Below, piece by piece: positions 26,359 through 36,966 of a stretch of DNA of 64,000 bases (the first letter of the stretch is position 1; the number at the start of each line of letters is the position of its first letter). Where the stretch lies: positions 1,178,001 through 1,242,000 of the forward strand of contig PHSP01000003.1 of NCBI GenBank assembly GCA_002862125.1. Reading direction: 5' to 3'. The notes below the pieces were generated by a model. It did not search any database, was not told the DNA's origin, and worked only from the letters and a program-made list of their open reading frames with translations. A program made the position numbers and the translations under genes. Origin of the DNA: Methylobacter sp. KS41. GTDB lineage: Bacteria; Pseudomonadota; Gammaproteobacteria; Methylococcales; Methylomonadaceae.

Positions 26359-27705
26359 TTAACGCCGTTTGCGTTTGCGCCAGATGATGAATCCAGCGCC
26401 AAGCAGCAATAACGGCATGACAATTAAAAAGCCAAAACTAATGATTGCAACATCTATCCGGGTTAAGTGCAGGCTTTTATCGCTTGCGGTTATTGCCGGA
26501 ATATCGATAAACCGGTCTTCATGAATGAGCCATAAAACCATCCTTAGCCCCATATCCAGATTGCCGACATTGCCAATATAAGCGTTGGATAAAAAGTCGC
26601 CGTCGCCGCTAATAATTATGCGTTGTTGAGATTTTTTTGCGGCAGTCCGGGTCAATGCGTAGGCAAAAGCAAGCGGCCCCTGTTTTTCCTGGCTGTTCGC
26701 GTCAAAACGGATTCTCCCTTCTATAGAACCGGTTTCTGTCCATGATTTGAGTGCGCTGCCTAGCAGCAAGGCGCTGGTAAAATCGCTTTTCCCGTCAATT
26801 TCAAGCGCCGCTACAGCCGGGTAAAGGGTAATGGTCATAAAGCCCTTGGTGACCGGGTGTTTAGGGTACTCGCTGACGAGTATGAAAGTGGGGTCGTTTA
26901 TGCCATAAAGATTGGAGCTGTTGTCAACTATGACGCCTTGAAGCTGCTTAATGCCCAATAGTTTTAGCAAAGGGGTTAGTTGTTCGTTATCCGGATCGCT
27001 TAGCAATAGCAGATTGCCGCCGCGTTGAATATAAGCCTTGATTACATCAATTTCACCGGAAAGCAACGGAACTTTCGGCGCGGCAATGACCAGTAACGAG
27101 GAATTATCGGGAATGGCGGGCAGCGTCGCCAAATTGAGAGTTCGAACATTAATCTTCCGACGGGCCAGTTCTTTGCCAAATTGCCCTAAATCGAAATTGG
27201 CTATGCCCTCGGGCGAGCGTTCACCGTGACCGGTCAGGAAGGTTAGCCAACGTTCATCGGCATTGGCAAGTTGCAGTAGAGCATTGGTCAGCGAGGATTC
27301 GTCGACGAAGCTTAGCTTTTCTATACGCCCTTGATATTCAACAAGAATAATGCCTTCAGGTCCTATGTTCAAGTCACGGGCTTTTTCAGGAGCTGATTCA
27401 GGGTCGGTAAAATTGAGGATTACATTGTTTTTAAACCGGCTATAGCGATTTACTAATTGTTCAATCTGCGTTCTGAGCGGCTGGCCTTTTTTTATGTAAG
27501 CAGTGACGGTTACTCTATCAGGCAATGACGACAGCAGTTTTTTCGATGCTTGCGATAAGGTATTGCCGGCATTGCCGGTAATGTCTGTTTGTACATTATA
27601 GCGCGTATTTAACCATGCCACGGTGCCGAGCAGACACAATAGCAACGCAGTAACGAAGGCGTTTTTTAAACGCAGTTGCTGGTGAATGCGTGGCGATAAC
27701 TTCAT
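26359..27705 (-). CDS. GldG-family ABC transporter auxiliary protein
   Basis: A 448-residue periplasmic-facing protein anchored by a helix at both ends (about 15-33 and 420-440). It matches the ABC_transp_aux/GldG family: TLSQASKKLLSSLPDRVTVTAY near residue 48, FLTGHGERSP at about 154, and a C-terminal basic stop-transfer RKRKRR. In Bacteroidetes GldAFG is linked to gliding motility; in proteobacteria the homologous transporter is of unknown substrate. Its start overlaps the permease stop by four bases. Confidence 0.88.
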   Translation of the reverse strand: MKLSPRIHQQLRLKNAFVTALLLCLLGTVAWLNTRYNVQTDITGNAGNTLSQASKKLLSSLPDRVTVTAYIKKGQPLRTQIEQLVNRYSRFKNNVILNFTDPESAPEKARDLNIGPEGIILVEYQGRIEKLSFVDESSLTNALLQLANADERWLTFLTGHGERSPEGIANFDLGQFGKELARRKINVRTLNLATLPAIPDNSSLLVIAAPKVPLLSGEIDVIKAYIQRGGNLLLLSDPDNEQLTPLLKLLGIKQLQGVIVDNSSNLYGINDPTFILVSEYPKHPVTKGFMTITLYPAVAALEIDGKSDFTSALLLGSALKSWTETGSIEGRIRFDANSQEKQGPLAFAYALTRTAAKKSQQRIIISGDGDFLSNAYIGNVGNLDMGLRMVLWLIHEDRFIDIPAITASDKSLHLTRIDVAIISFGFLIVMPLLLLGAGFIIWRKRKRR

Positions 27706-28460
27706 TTTTGCAAGCGCTCGTTATTCAGGGTGCTTATGCTCAGGATGATGAATGTTGCAGTAAATAGTAAAAAGTAGCTTACATCGGCTGAGCTGATCAG
27801 TCCGCTTTGAATATTCTGGAAGTGCCTTAAAATTGACAGATATTCAAAGAGTTCGCTGCGCTGGTCTTGCATGCTGGTAGTCCAGTCTAAAATCCAAAGC
27901 AGCAATAAAATACCGAAAGTCCCCATGGCGGCAACAGTAGGATGACCGGCTAGCGTTGACATAAAAAGACCGGCGGAGCTGAACGCGGCAGCCAGCAGAG
28001 ATAAGGCCAGCAGGTTGGCGAATAATTTGCCAATATCAAGTTCCCCGCCCATCAGTAAAGATAACGGCATCAGGGTAATCAGAAAAACTATAAGTAACAG
28101 TAAGCCAAGGATACCCAGGTATTTGCCGATTATAATATCGGCATTGGAAATGGGCGCCGACAACAACAGGGACAGGGTTTTGTTTCTGCGTTCTTCACAG
28201 ATAAGGCGCATGGTTAATAGCGGCGTAACGAGCAACAAGATAATGCCGGCGTTACCATATAATGGCGTCACGACAATATCGGTTAAGCCGGGCGCGCCTT
28301 CAATTGCGGCTAATTTTGGCTGGATCAAGTTGAAGGTTTCAACTTGGGTTAAAAATAAATAGGCCAGAATGCATTGCAGGATAGCTAATACCGTCCATGC
28401 CAGCGGAGATAAAAACAGGGTTTTGAACTCACGCCCGGCTATGATTAAAATCATGCTCAT
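27702..28460 (-). CDS. ABC-2 type transporter permease (GldF-like)
   Basis: A 252-residue inner-membrane permease with six hydrophobic helices. The cytoplasmic segment RLICEERRNKTLSLLLSAPISNADIIIGKYLG is the classic ABC-2 coupling helix region. It overlaps the ATPase gene upstream and the GldG-like gene downstream by four bases each, so the three are one coupled transcription and translation unit. Confidence 0.9.
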   Translation of the reverse strand: MSMILIIAGREFKTLFLSPLAWTVLAILQCILAYLFLTQVETFNLIQPKLAAIEGAPGLTDIVVTPLYGNAGIILLLVTPLLTMRLICEERRNKTLSLLLSAPISNADIIIGKYLGILGLLLLIVFLITLMPLSLLMGGELDIGKLFANLLALSLLAAAFSSAGLFMSTLAGHPTVAAMGTFGILLLLWILDWTTSMQDQRSELFEYLSILRHFQNIQSGLISSADVSYFLLFTATFIILSISTLNNERLQK

Positions 28461-29383
28461 GAATCGCTGCCCCGGGTCAAAGCAATAAAAATATCCTCCA
28501 TAGATTTTTTTACAGGCGTAAGTTCCAGCAGTCCCCAGCCCGAGGCAATTATGGTTTCGGCAATGTGCCGGGTAGGATCGCCGCTGACGTTGTAGTGAAT
28601 TCTGAGTTGATTGCCGGCAATATTCTCAATAGAGCTTACTCCGGGAATGGCTAACAATACGCTGGTTTCAGGCGACAGCCGGGTGGTGACTAGAAGACTG
28701 CCGGTATCCATAGTCTGATTTAGACCAGCGATGCTTTCACTCAATATCAATTGCCCCTGATGAATAATCTGAACATGCGAGCAGGATTCCTGTACTTCAG
28801 AAAGAATATGCGTAGACAGAATAACGCCGTGATCTTGCCCCAACTCACGTATTAAGGCGCGGATTTCCCTGATCTGTATAGGGTCGAGACCAACTGTAGG
28901 TTCGTCGAGAATAATCACGTCCGGATTGTGCAGGATTGCCTGGGCAATGCCAACACGCTGTTGAAACCCCTTTGACAGATTGGCGATTAAGCGTTGAGAA
29001 ACATCGTTTAAACCGCAGCGTTCCTTGGCATTATTGATGGCAGGAGCGATGGAATCAGCGGGGATGCCATTGATTTGGGCGCAATAGTATAAAAACTCCT
29101 GAACGCTCAGGTCCTTATAGAGCGGCGGAGTATCGGGTAAATAGCCAAGACTGCGTTTGGCGTTGTTGGGCTGATCCAGCAAGTCAAAACCGTTGATTTT
29201 AATTTGCCCCGAACTAGGCGCGAGATTACCGCTCAGCATTTGCATAGTGGTGGTTTTACCCGCGCCGTTGGGACCCAGAAAACCAAGCACCTCGCCTTTG
29301 GCTAAGGTAAAACTGACATCATTAACTGCGCAGTATTTGCCGTAATACCGGCAAAGATGCTCGACCGTTATGAGCTTTGCCAT
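28457..29383 (-). CDS. ABC transporter ATP-binding protein (GldA-like)
   Basis: A 308-residue ATPase: Walker A GPNGAGKTT near residue 38, signature LSKGFQQRVGIAQAI near 140, Walker B VIILDEPTVGLDP and the switch histidine in STHILSE. The C-terminal 80 residues form the DUF4162-like extension typical of ABC-2 exporters. It powers the GldF-like permease. It begins eight bases after the hflD stop, so hflD and the transporter genes probably share a transcript. Confidence 0.93.
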   Translation of the reverse strand: MAKLITVEHLCRYYGKYCAVNDVSFTLAKGEVLGFLGPNGAGKTTTMQMLSGNLAPSSGQIKINGFDLLDQPNNAKRSLGYLPDTPPLYKDLSVQEFLYYCAQINGIPADSIAPAINNAKERCGLNDVSQRLIANLSKGFQQRVGIAQAILHNPDVIILDEPTVGLDPIQIREIRALIRELGQDHGVILSTHILSEVQESCSHVQIIHQGQLILSESIAGLNQTMDTGSLLVTTRLSPETSVLLAIPGVSSIENIAGNQLRIHYNVSGDPTRHIAETIIASGWGLLELTPVKKSMEDIFIALTRGSDS

Positions 29384-29391
29384 ATCGGAGG

Positions 29392-30018
29392 CTAGACTTT
29401 CTTTAGCAGAATTTGTAATTCAGCCTGTATCTTTTTGCGGAAAAAAAGAAATTTCCATCGAGCGCCGCCACATTGTTTCCACAAGATGGCTGAACGTATC
29501 CCTGCCAGCAAACAGGCTCGTATTTTATTGGCTATGTCAGGCCTGGACAAATACTTCTCTTCGCCATTAACCATGATTCTCGGCTGTAGCGTACTGATTG
29601 TGCTCTGATAAACTTCGCCAAGATTAGCCAGTACATTTTCATGCAACAAACCGAAGTGTTCGCTTTGAGCCTGGGCTTTAGTGATTCCGGTTTGAATGGA
29701 TTTAAGCAGGTCCTTGCGGCCGGATAACTGATTTTCGAGAAAAACCAGCGAAGCGGAATAACGCGCCTGTTCCGGATTGACAATTTTAAAGCCGTTCATC
29801 TGCACGTTAAGTTGCGTCAAGCCCAGTTTTATTCCGGCCAAGCTGCCGCCATATACATCGATAACACTATCTGAATCTATTTTTAAGATGCTGGCAATGC
29901 TTGTTTCCATGGCCGCCGGGTCGGCCGTTCCGGTGGTCGCCAGTTGCTGTACCAGCGCCGCCGCCTGAGCAATGCCGGCAAGCGCAATGGTTTGGTTAGT
30001 GATCGTGTTTAATTGCAT
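29392..30018 (-). CDS. hflD: High frequency lysogenization protein HflD
   Basis: A 208-residue peripheral membrane protein of the HflD/YcfC family, collinear with the E. coli protein: ALAGIAQAAALVQQLATTG at residues 12-30, VYGGSLAGIKLGL in the middle and RACLLAGIRSAILWKQCGGAR near the end. In E. coli HflD sequesters the lambda CII activator; its host role is unclear. It usually follows mnmA (tRNA 2-thiouridylase), but here the upstream side is occupied by an ISAs1-type element and copZ, so the usual linkage has been broken. Confidence 0.93.
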   Translation of the reverse strand: MQLNTITNQTIALAGIAQAAALVQQLATTGTADPAAMETSIASILKIDSDSVIDVYGGSLAGIKLGLTQLNVQMNGFKIVNPEQARYSASLVFLENQLSGRKDLLKSIQTGITKAQAQSEHFGLLHENVLANLGEVYQSTISTLQPRIMVNGEEKYLSRPDIANKIRACLLAGIRSAILWKQCGGARWKFLFFRKKIQAELQILLKKV

Positions 30019-30098
30019 AAGTCAATAAATACAGGTGATTTGGGCGCTTATCGTACCAAGAACGAACCACGCAGTTCAATGGATACTTGACTTTGTTT

Positions 30099-31307
30099 CA
30101 GGGCTACCTCATTAAAAATTTCGGTGGCAAAATAGAAAAATTATGAACTTTTCCCAGCAGGCTTGATTAGTGAAACCGGAAGACATGGATTTTTTAGATG
30201 TATTTGGTCAATTGGACGATCCCCGGATTGAGCGCAAGAAGCTCCATCCGATGCCGGAAATTTTATTGTTAACATTATGCGCGGTAATATGCGGGGCGGA
30301 AAGTTGGGATGATATCGAAACATTTGGTGAATCCAAAGTGGAGTTTTTGCGCAGGTATCTGCCGTATGAACACGGCATACCCAGTGATGACACGCTCCGA
30401 CGCTTTTTTAGAGCCATTGACCCAAAGCAATTCCAGCGACTGTTTGTTGAATGGATTCGGACATGGTTGAATCCCGAAGTGGCTGACAAAATCGTGGCGA
30501 TTGATGGCAAAACACTGCGTGGCAGCCGCGATGGTGAGCAATTGCCGATTCATTTGGTGTCAGCCTTTGCCAGCGAAGCAGGAATTGTTTTGGGGCAAAT
30601 AAAAACCCCGGAGAAGTCGAACGAAATCACGGCTATTCCCGAACTCTTGGAGTGGTTAGATGTGCGCGGCGCCATTATCACCATCGATGCGATGGGGTGC
30701 CAGAAAGCCATTGCCGAAAAGATTATCGACAAAGGCGGTGATTATCTGTTGGCGCTCAAGGGCAATCAGAGCCGCCTGCATGATGATGTTCGCTTACATT
30801 TTGAAGAGCCCGGTCCTCAGGCATTTACCCGGATGGAACACGCGGAAACCGTCGATAAAGGTCACGGACGCATCGAGGTCCGACGCTGCCGTGTCAGTAC
30901 GGATATTGGCTGGCTCAAGGCGCTTCACCCGGAATGGAAAAATCTCAACAGCATTGTCGCGATAGCCAGTGAGCGGCGCATCGGCGAGACCGTCACTCAC
31001 GAAACCCGGTACTTTATTAGCAGTTCTCTGATCCCCGCCGAACGAATGCTAGCTGCCGTACGCTTGCATTGGGGTATTGAAAACCAGCTGCATTGGGTTT
31101 TGGATATGTCGTTCGGCGAAGACCAAAGCCGTATACGCAAAGGTAATGCGCCCAGCAATGTCGGTATTATCCGTCATGCGGCATTAAACATGATAAGACG
31201 TTCTAAAAAGAAACGCATGTCTATTAAGCGGATGCGTAAAGCGGCCGGATGGGACGATGTGCTTTTAACCGATGTATTGGCTCAAGTATTTTAATGAGGG
31301 AGCCCTA
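30099..31307 (+). mobile_element. ISAs1-family insertion sequence with 10-bp target duplication
   Basis: A 1209-bp element with imperfect terminal inverted repeats (left CAGGGCTACCTCATTAAA, right the complement of TAGGGCTCCCTCATTAAA). The 10-bp direct repeat GACTTTGTTT flanks it exactly at 30089-30098 and 31308-31317. The intact duplication and ORF indicate a recent insertion, between hflD and the copZ promoter region. Confidence 0.92.
30170..31294 (+). CDS. ISAs1-family transposase
   Basis: A 374-residue DDE transposase (N-terminal DUF4338/DDE_Tnp_1-assoc type). Landmarks: FGQLDDPRIERKKLHPM near residue 13, the first catalytic D in IAIDGKTLRGS, TIDAMGCQ with the second D, and the C-terminal HWGIENQLHWVLDMSFGED carrying the glutamate. 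The frame opens with a GTG at 30170; an in-frame ATG at 30185 is the likely real start. The ORF is intact. Confidence 0.92.
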   Translation: MKPEDMDFLDVFGQLDDPRIERKKLHPMPEILLLTLCAVICGAESWDDIETFGESKVEFLRRYLPYEHGIPSDDTLRRFFRAIDPKQFQRLFVEWIRTWLNPEVADKIVAIDGKTLRGSRDGEQLPIHLVSAFASEAGIVLGQIKTPEKSNEITAIPELLEWLDVRGAIITIDAMGCQKAIAEKIIDKGGDYLLALKGNQSRLHDDVRLHFEEPGPQAFTRMEHAETVDKGHGRIEVRRCRVSTDIGWLKALHPEWKNLNSIVAIASERRIGETVTHETRYFISSSLIPAERMLAAVRLHWGIENQLHWVLDMSFGEDQSRIRKGNAPSNVGIIRHAALNMIRRSKKKRMSIKRMRKAAGWDDVLLTDVLAQVF

Positions 31308-31423
31308 GACTTTGTTTCGTAGTTAAGCCGTGAAAATAAAGCAAACAAGTTGTATCATGATAAGCGGCTATTAGTCGAGCATGATATTAAAGGTCAAATT
31401 AACTAATTTTTAGGAAAAGAGAA

Positions 31424-31633
31424 ATGATTGAATCAGTAGTTTTAACAGTAACCGGTATGAAATGCGGCGGTTGTGAGACAAATATTAAAAGTAAACTGGA
31501 AGTTATTAATGGTGTAAATTCAGTCAATGCATCGTTTAAGAACAAGGAAGTGAGTGTCGAATATGATGATGAAATAACCGGCCTGGATATTATAAAAGAC
31601 ACCATTACCAGCGAAGGTTTTACAGTAGAATAG
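31424..31633 (+). CDS. copZ: Copper chaperone CopZ (heavy-metal-associated domain)
   Basis: A 69-residue single HMA domain with the metal site GMKCGGCETN at residues 11-20. It carries Cu(I) in the cytoplasm to the CopA ATPase. AGGAAAAGAG precedes the ATG. It lies 36 bases before copA and shares the direction, so the two form an operon. The ISAs1-type element ends about 117 bases upstream and may supply or disturb the promoter. Confidence 0.92.
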   Translation: MIESVVLTVTGMKCGGCETNIKSKLEVINGVNSVNASFKNKEVSVEYDDEITGLDIIKDTITSEGFTVE

Positions 31634-31669
31634 TGCTTAAATTATCGAACTTTCAGCTTAGGTGGATTT

Positions 31670-33904
31670 ATGAGCACAGAAGAGAATTCTGCCGAGATAC
31701 GGCTATCCATTTTGGGAATGCGTTGCGCCGGTTGCGTGAGCGCTGTTGAAGGCGCATTGGGCGCAGTTGATGGCGTCACTTCTGTCAGCGTCAACTTTGC
31801 CGATCACTCCGCGGTCGTCAAAGGTCATGCTGATCCTGACGCTTTAACCTTGGCAGCAAAAGAGGCGGGTTATGATGCGGCCGTGATGGAGGGCCTGGAA
31901 GATCCATCCGAGCAGGAAGAGCAGGAGTTGCAGCATTACCGCAAGCTGATGAAGAAAGCCACTGTCGCCGGAATTTTTGGCGCAATCCTTATGCTGGCTG
32001 AGCATCTAGGCTGGCTGCCTAAAATAGGCTCAGCAGCCGGGCAGTGGCTTTGGCCGGAAATCGCGCTTGTCACCTTGAGTATAATGGTGTATTCAGGCTG
32101 GGACTTTTACAGCGGAGCAATCAAGTCGTTAACCTTGGGCCAAGCCAACATGGATACGCTGATTGCGTTGGGTACTGGTTCGGCATGGATTTATTCCTGC
32201 ATCGTTATAGACTATTCAGATACTTTGCCTGCCTTGGCAAAACATGCTTATTTTGAAGCTGCGGTAGTGATTCTGGCATTTATTAATCTGGGCACCGGGC
32301 TGGAAACAATGGCCAGAGGTAAAACCTCCAGCGCTATCCGGCAATTAATTGGCCTGCAGCCACGCACTGCCCGAGTGGTTAGAAATGGCGAAGAAATTGA
32401 CATTCCCATTGAGCAAGTGGGTTTAGGTGAAACGCTCAGAGTCAGGCCCGGTGAAAAAGTCGCGGTTGACGGCGTGTTACTGGAAGGGCATTCCACGCTG
32501 GATGAGTCCATGCTGACAGGGGAACCGATGCCGGTAGAAAAAAGTGCCGGCTCACAAGTAGTAGCGGGCACCATGAACCAGACCGGCAGTTTTATGTTTA
32601 AGGCAACCCGCATAGGCCGCGATACGGCATTGGCGCAAATTATTAAAAGCGTACGGCAAGCGCAAAGCAGCAAGCCGGAAATCGCCCGCTTAGCCGATAA
32701 AATTTCCAGCTATTTTGTGCCGGCCGTGGTTGCGATTTCGGTGTTGACTTTTCTTGTCTGGTACGCTTTCGGACCTGATCCGTCATTGGGTTACGCTTTC
32801 ATAACGTCAATGACCGTCCTGGTTATCGCTTGTCCCTGCGCGCTGGGTTTGGCAACGCCTATTTCCGTGATGGTGGCGGTTGGCAGAGCCGCTCAGTCGG
32901 GTATTTTGATTCGCAAGGGGGATGCGTTGCAAACGGCGGGCAAACTGACCTGTTTGATCCTCGATAAAACCGGTACCGTAACCGAAGGCAAACCGGCGGT
33001 CACCACGATTGAAGCCATTGATGATTATACCGGGGAGCTAGTGCTGCAATTAGCTGCAAGCATCGAGTCAGGTTCTGAACACCCGTTGGCGGCTGCTATT
33101 TTAACGGCGGCGGAACAAAGCCAGATCAAACTGGAAAAAGTCAGGCGATTTGAAGCAATAGCGGGTTTTGGCGTTACGGCTCAAATTAACGAACAAAATG
33201 TGACCTTTGGTAACGCGGCGTTAATGGACGCCAAAGGCATCGGAATTACCAGCCACAAGGACAGGCTGGAAGAGCTGTCAACCCTGGGTCAAACGCCTAT
33301 GCTGCTTGCCGTGGATGGTAAAATGGCCGGTATTATTGCGGTTTCAGACCCTATTAAAAAAGACTCCGCGCAAGCGGTGTTAAGTCTGAAAAACCAGGGG
33401 CTGCGCATCATAATGGTAACCGGGGACAATCAGATAACAGCGCATGCCATAGCCAAGCAGGCGGGTATTGCTGAAGTTAGGGCGCAAGTGCTGCCGCAAG
33501 ATAAAGCCGAAGTGGTTAAAGAGCTGCAGCAGCAGGGCGAGATTGTCGGCATGGTCGGCGATGGCATTAATGATGCGCCCGCATTAGCTCAAGCCAATGT
33601 CGGACTGGCTATCGGCACTGGAACCGATATCGCAATTGAAAGCGCTGATGTGGTTATTTTGCTGGGCTCGTTGTTAAAAGTCCCCGAAGTCATCGAATTA
33701 TCCAAAGCGACAGTTATCAATATTAAACAAAACCTGATCGGCGCATTTTTCTATAATACGATCAGTATTCCGGTTGCCGCGGGTTTGTTGTACCCGTTGT
33801 TCGGGGTTTTGTTAAACCCCATGATCGCAGGCGCGGCAATGGCGATGTCTTCATTGACTGTTGTGACTAATGCCAATCGTTTGCGTTGGAAAAAATTTGG
33901 TTAA
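31670..33904 (+). CDS. copA: Copper-exporting P1B-type ATPase CopA
   Basis: A 744-residue copper-translocating ATPase. One N-terminal HMA domain has [10 protein letters not shown] (about residues 16-25), eight membrane helices are expected, TGE occurs in [12 protein letters not shown], the metal-binding CPC is in [12 protein letters not shown], the phosphorylated D is in [10 protein letters not shown], and GDGINDAP forms the hinge. It expels Cu(I) to the periplasm, relevant for an organism handling much copper. It follows copZ directly. Confidence 0.95.
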   Translation: MSTEENSAEIRLSILGMRCAGCVSAVEGALGAVDGVTSVSVNFADHSAVVKGHADPDALTLAAKEAGYDAAVMEGLEDPSEQEEQELQHYRKLMKKATVAGIFGAILMLAEHLGWLPKIGSAAGQWLWPEIALVTLSIMVYSGWDFYSGAIKSLTLGQANMDTLIALGTGSAWIYSCIVIDYSDTLPALAKHAYFEAAVVILAFINLGTGLETMARGKTSSAIRQLIGLQPRTARVVRNGEEIDIPIEQVGLGETLRVRPGEKVAVDGVLLEGHSTLDESMLTGEPMPVEKSAGSQVVAGTMNQTGSFMFKATRIGRDTALAQIIKSVRQAQSSKPEIARLADKISSYFVPAVVAISVLTFLVWYAFGPDPSLGYAFITSMTVLVIACPCALGLATPISVMVAVGRAAQSGILIRKGDALQTAGKLTCLILDKTGTVTEGKPAVTTIEAIDDYTGELVLQLAASIESGSEHPLAAAILTAAEQSQIKLEKVRRFEAIAGFGVTAQINEQNVTFGNAALMDAKGIGITSHKDRLEELSTLGQTPMLLAVDGKMAGIIAVSDPIKKDSAQAVLSLKNQGLRIIMVTGDNQITAHAIAKQAGIAEVRAQVLPQDKAEVVKELQQQGEIVGMVGDGINDAPALAQANVGLAIGTGTDIAIESADVVILLGSLLKVPEVIELSKATVINIKQNLIGAFFYNTISIPVAAGLLYPLFGVLLNPMIAGAAMAMSSLTVVTNANRLRWKKFG

Positions 33905-34073
33905 GGGAAAATGATTCCTGTCCAGGCAATGCCTTTTTACGTTGTGCGAATTAATGAACGCGCATTTTATTTGGGGATGGCTGGCATTAACAGTCGGTTC
34001 AAATTAAAATGGAAGGTTTGTATTGAGAGCGCTCAATTATCATACCGTGAAACTCAACCACGTCGGACTTTTA

Positions 34074-34982
34074 ATGACTGATCATAAACTAACACACCTT
34101 AAAGAGCTGGAAGCGGAAAGTATTCATATTATTCGTGAAGTAGCGGCTGAATTCGAACGTCCTGTCATGTTATATTCCGTCGGCAAGGATTCGGCTGTCA
34201 TGCTTCATCTGACCATGAAGGCCTTTTTTCCCGGCAAGCCGCCATTTCCCTTGATGCACGTCGACACGACCTGGAAGTTCAAGGAAATGATCGAATTCCG
34301 TGACCAGATGGTTAAAAAACTGGGGCTGGAGTTGCTGATTTATATTAATAAAGACGGCGTTGATCAAGGTATCGGGCCTTTTACCCACGGCAGTAAAAAG
34401 CACACGGATGTCATGAAAACAGAAGGCCTCAAACAGGCGCTGGACAAATACAAGTTTGACGCAGCCTTTGGCGGAGCCCGCCGTGACGAAGAAAAATCAC
34501 GTGCGAAGGAACGGGTTTATTCATTCCGCGATAAAAACCATCGTTGGGATCCCAAAAACCAGCGTCCTGAATTATGGAACATCTACAACGGCAAAATAGA
34601 CAAAGGCGAAAGCATCCGGGTATTTCCTTTGTCCAACTGGACGGAGCTGGATATTTGGCAATACATCCATCTTGAAAATATCCCTATCGTGCCGCTGTAT
34701 TTTGCCAAGGAGCGCCCCGTTGTTAACAAAGACGGCATGTTAATCATGGTTGACGATGAGCGCATGCCCATCGGCCCCGATGAAAAAATTGAAATGAAAA
34801 AGGTGCGTTTTCGCACGTTAGGCTGCTATCCGTTAACCGGTGCCGTTGAATCAAACGCCACCACGCTGCCGGAAATCATTCAGGAAATGCTGTTGACCAC
34901 CACCTCTGAACGCCAGGGACGGCTGATTGACCATGACCAGTCCGGTTCCATGGAGCAGAAAAAGCGCGAGGGCTACTTCTGA
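34074..34982 (+). CDS. cysD: Sulfate adenylyltransferase subunit 2 (CysD)
   Basis: ATP pyrophosphatase subunit of ATP sulfurylase; makes adenosine 5'-phosphosulfate from sulfate and ATP with CysN. The PP-loop is [11 protein letters not shown] near residue 40, and the conserved [15 protein letters not shown] lies in the middle. The ATG at 34074 gives exactly 302 residues, the E. coli length; a TTG at 34023 would add 17 residues. CysN is encoded 358 bases downstream, separated by a small extra gene. Confidence 0.95.
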   Translation: MTDHKLTHLKELEAESIHIIREVAAEFERPVMLYSVGKDSAVMLHLTMKAFFPGKPPFPLMHVDTTWKFKEMIEFRDQMVKKLGLELLIYINKDGVDQGIGPFTHGSKKHTDVMKTEGLKQALDKYKFDAAFGGARRDEEKSRAKERVYSFRDKNHRWDPKNQRPELWNIYNGKIDKGESIRVFPLSNWTELDIWQYIHLENIPIVPLYFAKERPVVNKDGMLIMVDDERMPIGPDEKIEMKKVRFRTLGCYPLTGAVESNATTLPEIIQEMLLTTTSERQGRLIDHDQSGSMEQKKREGYF

Positions 34983-35021
34983 TAATGATCAGATCCTATT
35001 ACACATTAGTAAAATGGAATC

Positions 35022-35300
35022 ATGAAAAAAATTATTTTAATCATCATTGTACTAATGGGTTGGTATGGAAATTACAAGTACAAGCAGGGTCGGTTTGTGG
35101 CAACTTCGACAGGATCGTCAATTGAAGATAATGAGCTAACAGAGCCATCGATCAATAGAAATTACGAATGTGATGGAAGGATTTATTGCTCACAAATGAC
35201 CTCTTGCGCGGAAGCAACATTTTTTATAAATAACTGTTCCGGTACCAAAATGGACGGTGACAACGATGGCATTCCCTGCGAAAGCCAGTGGTGTCAATAG
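35022..35300 (+). CDS. Small secreted excalibur calcium-binding domain protein
   Basis: A 92-residue protein with an N-terminal hydrophobic signal or anchor (residues 1-15), a polar linker and a C-terminal excalibur domain: paired cysteines (CDGRIYCSQMTSC, NNCSG) and the calcium loop DGDNDGIPCES. Excalibur domains occur in extracellular nucleases and surface proteins. It lies between cysD and cysN on the same strand, with 39 and 40 bases to its neighbours, so it is co-transcribed with sulfate assimilation genes, an unusual position. A purine-rich GGAAT sits just upstream of the ATG. Confidence 0.82.
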   Translation: MKKIILIIIVLMGWYGNYKYKQGRFVATSTGSSIEDNELTEPSINRNYECDGRIYCSQMTSCAEATFFINNCSGTKMDGDNDGIPCESQWCQ

Positions 35301-35340
35301 GGCTTTTTGTGCCTTGAACCTTTTACCTTGAACCTAAAAT

Positions 35341-36966
35341 ATGTCCCACCAATCCGATTTAATCAGCACCGATATTGACGCCTATTTGGCGCAACATGAA
35401 CGCAAGGAATTATTGCGTTTTTTAACCTGCGGCAATGTCGACGACGGCAAAAGCACGCTGATAGGCCGCCTGCTGCACGATTCCAAAATGATCTATGAAG
35501 ATCAACTGGCCGCTGTTCAGGCGGACAGCGTCAAATCAGGCACCACCGGCGCAGGCAATATCGATCTGGCGTTACTGGTTGACGGTCTGCAAGCCGAACG
35601 CGAACAAGGCATTACCATCGATGTGGCGTATCGCTATTTTTCCACGTCCACGCGTAAATTTATTATCGCCGATACTCCTGGGCATGAGCAATATACCCGC
35701 AACATGGCCACGGGCGCCTCAACCTGTGATTTGGCCATCATCCTGATTGACGCCCGCTACGGAGTGCAAACCCAGACCAAACGGCACAGCTTTATCGCTT
35801 CATTACTGGGGATTCAGCACATTATCGTTGCGGTCAATAAAATGGATTTGATCGATTACAGCGAGGCCGCCTTCAACAAAATTAAACAGAGTTACCTGAG
35901 CTTCACAGACACGCTTGATTTACATGACATCCGTTTTATCCCGATGTCGGCGCTGGACGGCGATAATGTCGTGAATCGTAGCGAGAATATGCCCTGGTTT
36001 ACCGGCGAACCGTTAATGGAAGCGCTAAATAGCATAGAAATCGCCAATGACCACAATTTTAATGACGCCCGCTTTCCCGTTCAGTATGTCAACCGGCCCA
36101 ACCTCGATTTTCGCGGCTTCTGCGGCACCGTGGCTTCCGGTATTTTTCGAAAAGGCGATCTGATTACCGCCTTGCCTTCGGGTAAAAGCAGCAAAATCAA
36201 GGCTATTGCTACCTATGACGGTGAACTAGACGAAGCCTTTCCACCCATGGCGGTAACTTTAACGCTGGACGATGAGATTGATATCAGCCGCGGCGATATG
36301 CTCATCGGCACGGAAATAATGCCGGCAACCGTCGCTGACAAATTTAAAGCCACTATCGTCTGGATGACTGAAAAGGCCTTGACGCCTGGCCGTCAATACA
36401 CCCTTAAACTGGCAACACGCAGTGTCTCCGGCTCTGTTGCCTTGATTCATCACAGAATTGATGTCAATACCCTGGAACATCATGATGCCGTTGCTTTGCA
36501 ATTAAATGAGATAGGCTCCTGCACGGTATCAGTTAATGCGCCGGTTGTCTTCGATTCTTACAAAATCAACAAGGGTACGGGGGCGTTCATCATTATCGAC
36601 CGCTTGACTAACGGCACTGTAGGCGCAGGCATGATTACCGGTGTTACTGATGATGAAAATGAGCTGCCGGTCAGCATAGAAGAACGCGCCGCGCGTTTTA
36701 GCCAAAAAGCCGCCGCCATTGCCTTAACTGGTTCAAGCAGCAAGGAAACCGCCTATAAACTGGAAAGAAAACTTTTTGATAATGGTCATGCAACCACGGT
36801 TCTGGAAACTCAAAATTCAGCGCTCATACAGGATATCAAAAACGCCGGCTTGATTTGTTTGTGCATTAATTACAGCGTGAATCTGGCCGATATAAATTTT
36901 GATACTGACAAACAGTCCATAGATGACATTTACAGTGCGTTGAAAGAGGAGAAGATTGTTTTTTAA
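35341..36966 (+). CDS. cysN: Sulfate adenylyltransferase subunit 1 (CysN) with degenerate APS-kinase-like tail
   Basis: GTPase subunit of ATP sulfurylase. G1 is GNVDDGKST near residue 35, G3 DTPGHEQ, G4 NKMD; the EF-Tu-like beta-barrel domains follow. At 541 residues it exceeds the 475 of E. coli CysN but is far shorter than CysNC fusions (about 630). The last 84 residues (nucleotides 36712-36963) resemble a shrunken Cys[20 protein letters not shown] in place of a P-loop [21 protein letters not shown], and a C-terminal [13 protein letters not shown]. The P-loop lysine-threonine pair is not preserved and about 100 residues of the kinase core are missing, so PAPS synthesis must come from elsewhere. 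Confidence 0.93.
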   Translation: MSHQSDLISTDIDAYLAQHERKELLRFLTCGNVDDGKSTLIGRLLHDSKMIYEDQLAAVQADSVKSGTTGAGNIDLALLVDGLQAEREQGITIDVAYRYFSTSTRKFIIADTPGHEQYTRNMATGASTCDLAIILIDARYGVQTQTKRHSFIASLLGIQHIIVAVNKMDLIDYSEAAFNKIKQSYLSFTDTLDLHDIRFIPMSALDGDNVVNRSENMPWFTGEPLMEALNSIEIANDHNFNDARFPVQYVNRPNLDFRGFCGTVASGIFRKGDLITALPSGKSSKIKAIATYDGELDEAFPPMAVTLTLDDEIDISRGDMLIGTEIMPATVADKFKATIVWMTEKALTPGRQYTLKLATRSVSGSVALIHHRIDVNTLEHHDAVALQLNEIGSCTVSVNAPVVFDSYKINKGTGAFIIIDRLTNGTVGAGMITGVTDDENELPVSIEERAARFSQKAAAIALTGSSSKETAYKLERKLFDNGHATTVLETQNSALIQDIKNAGLICLCINYSVNLADINFDTDKQSIDDIYSALKEEKIVF

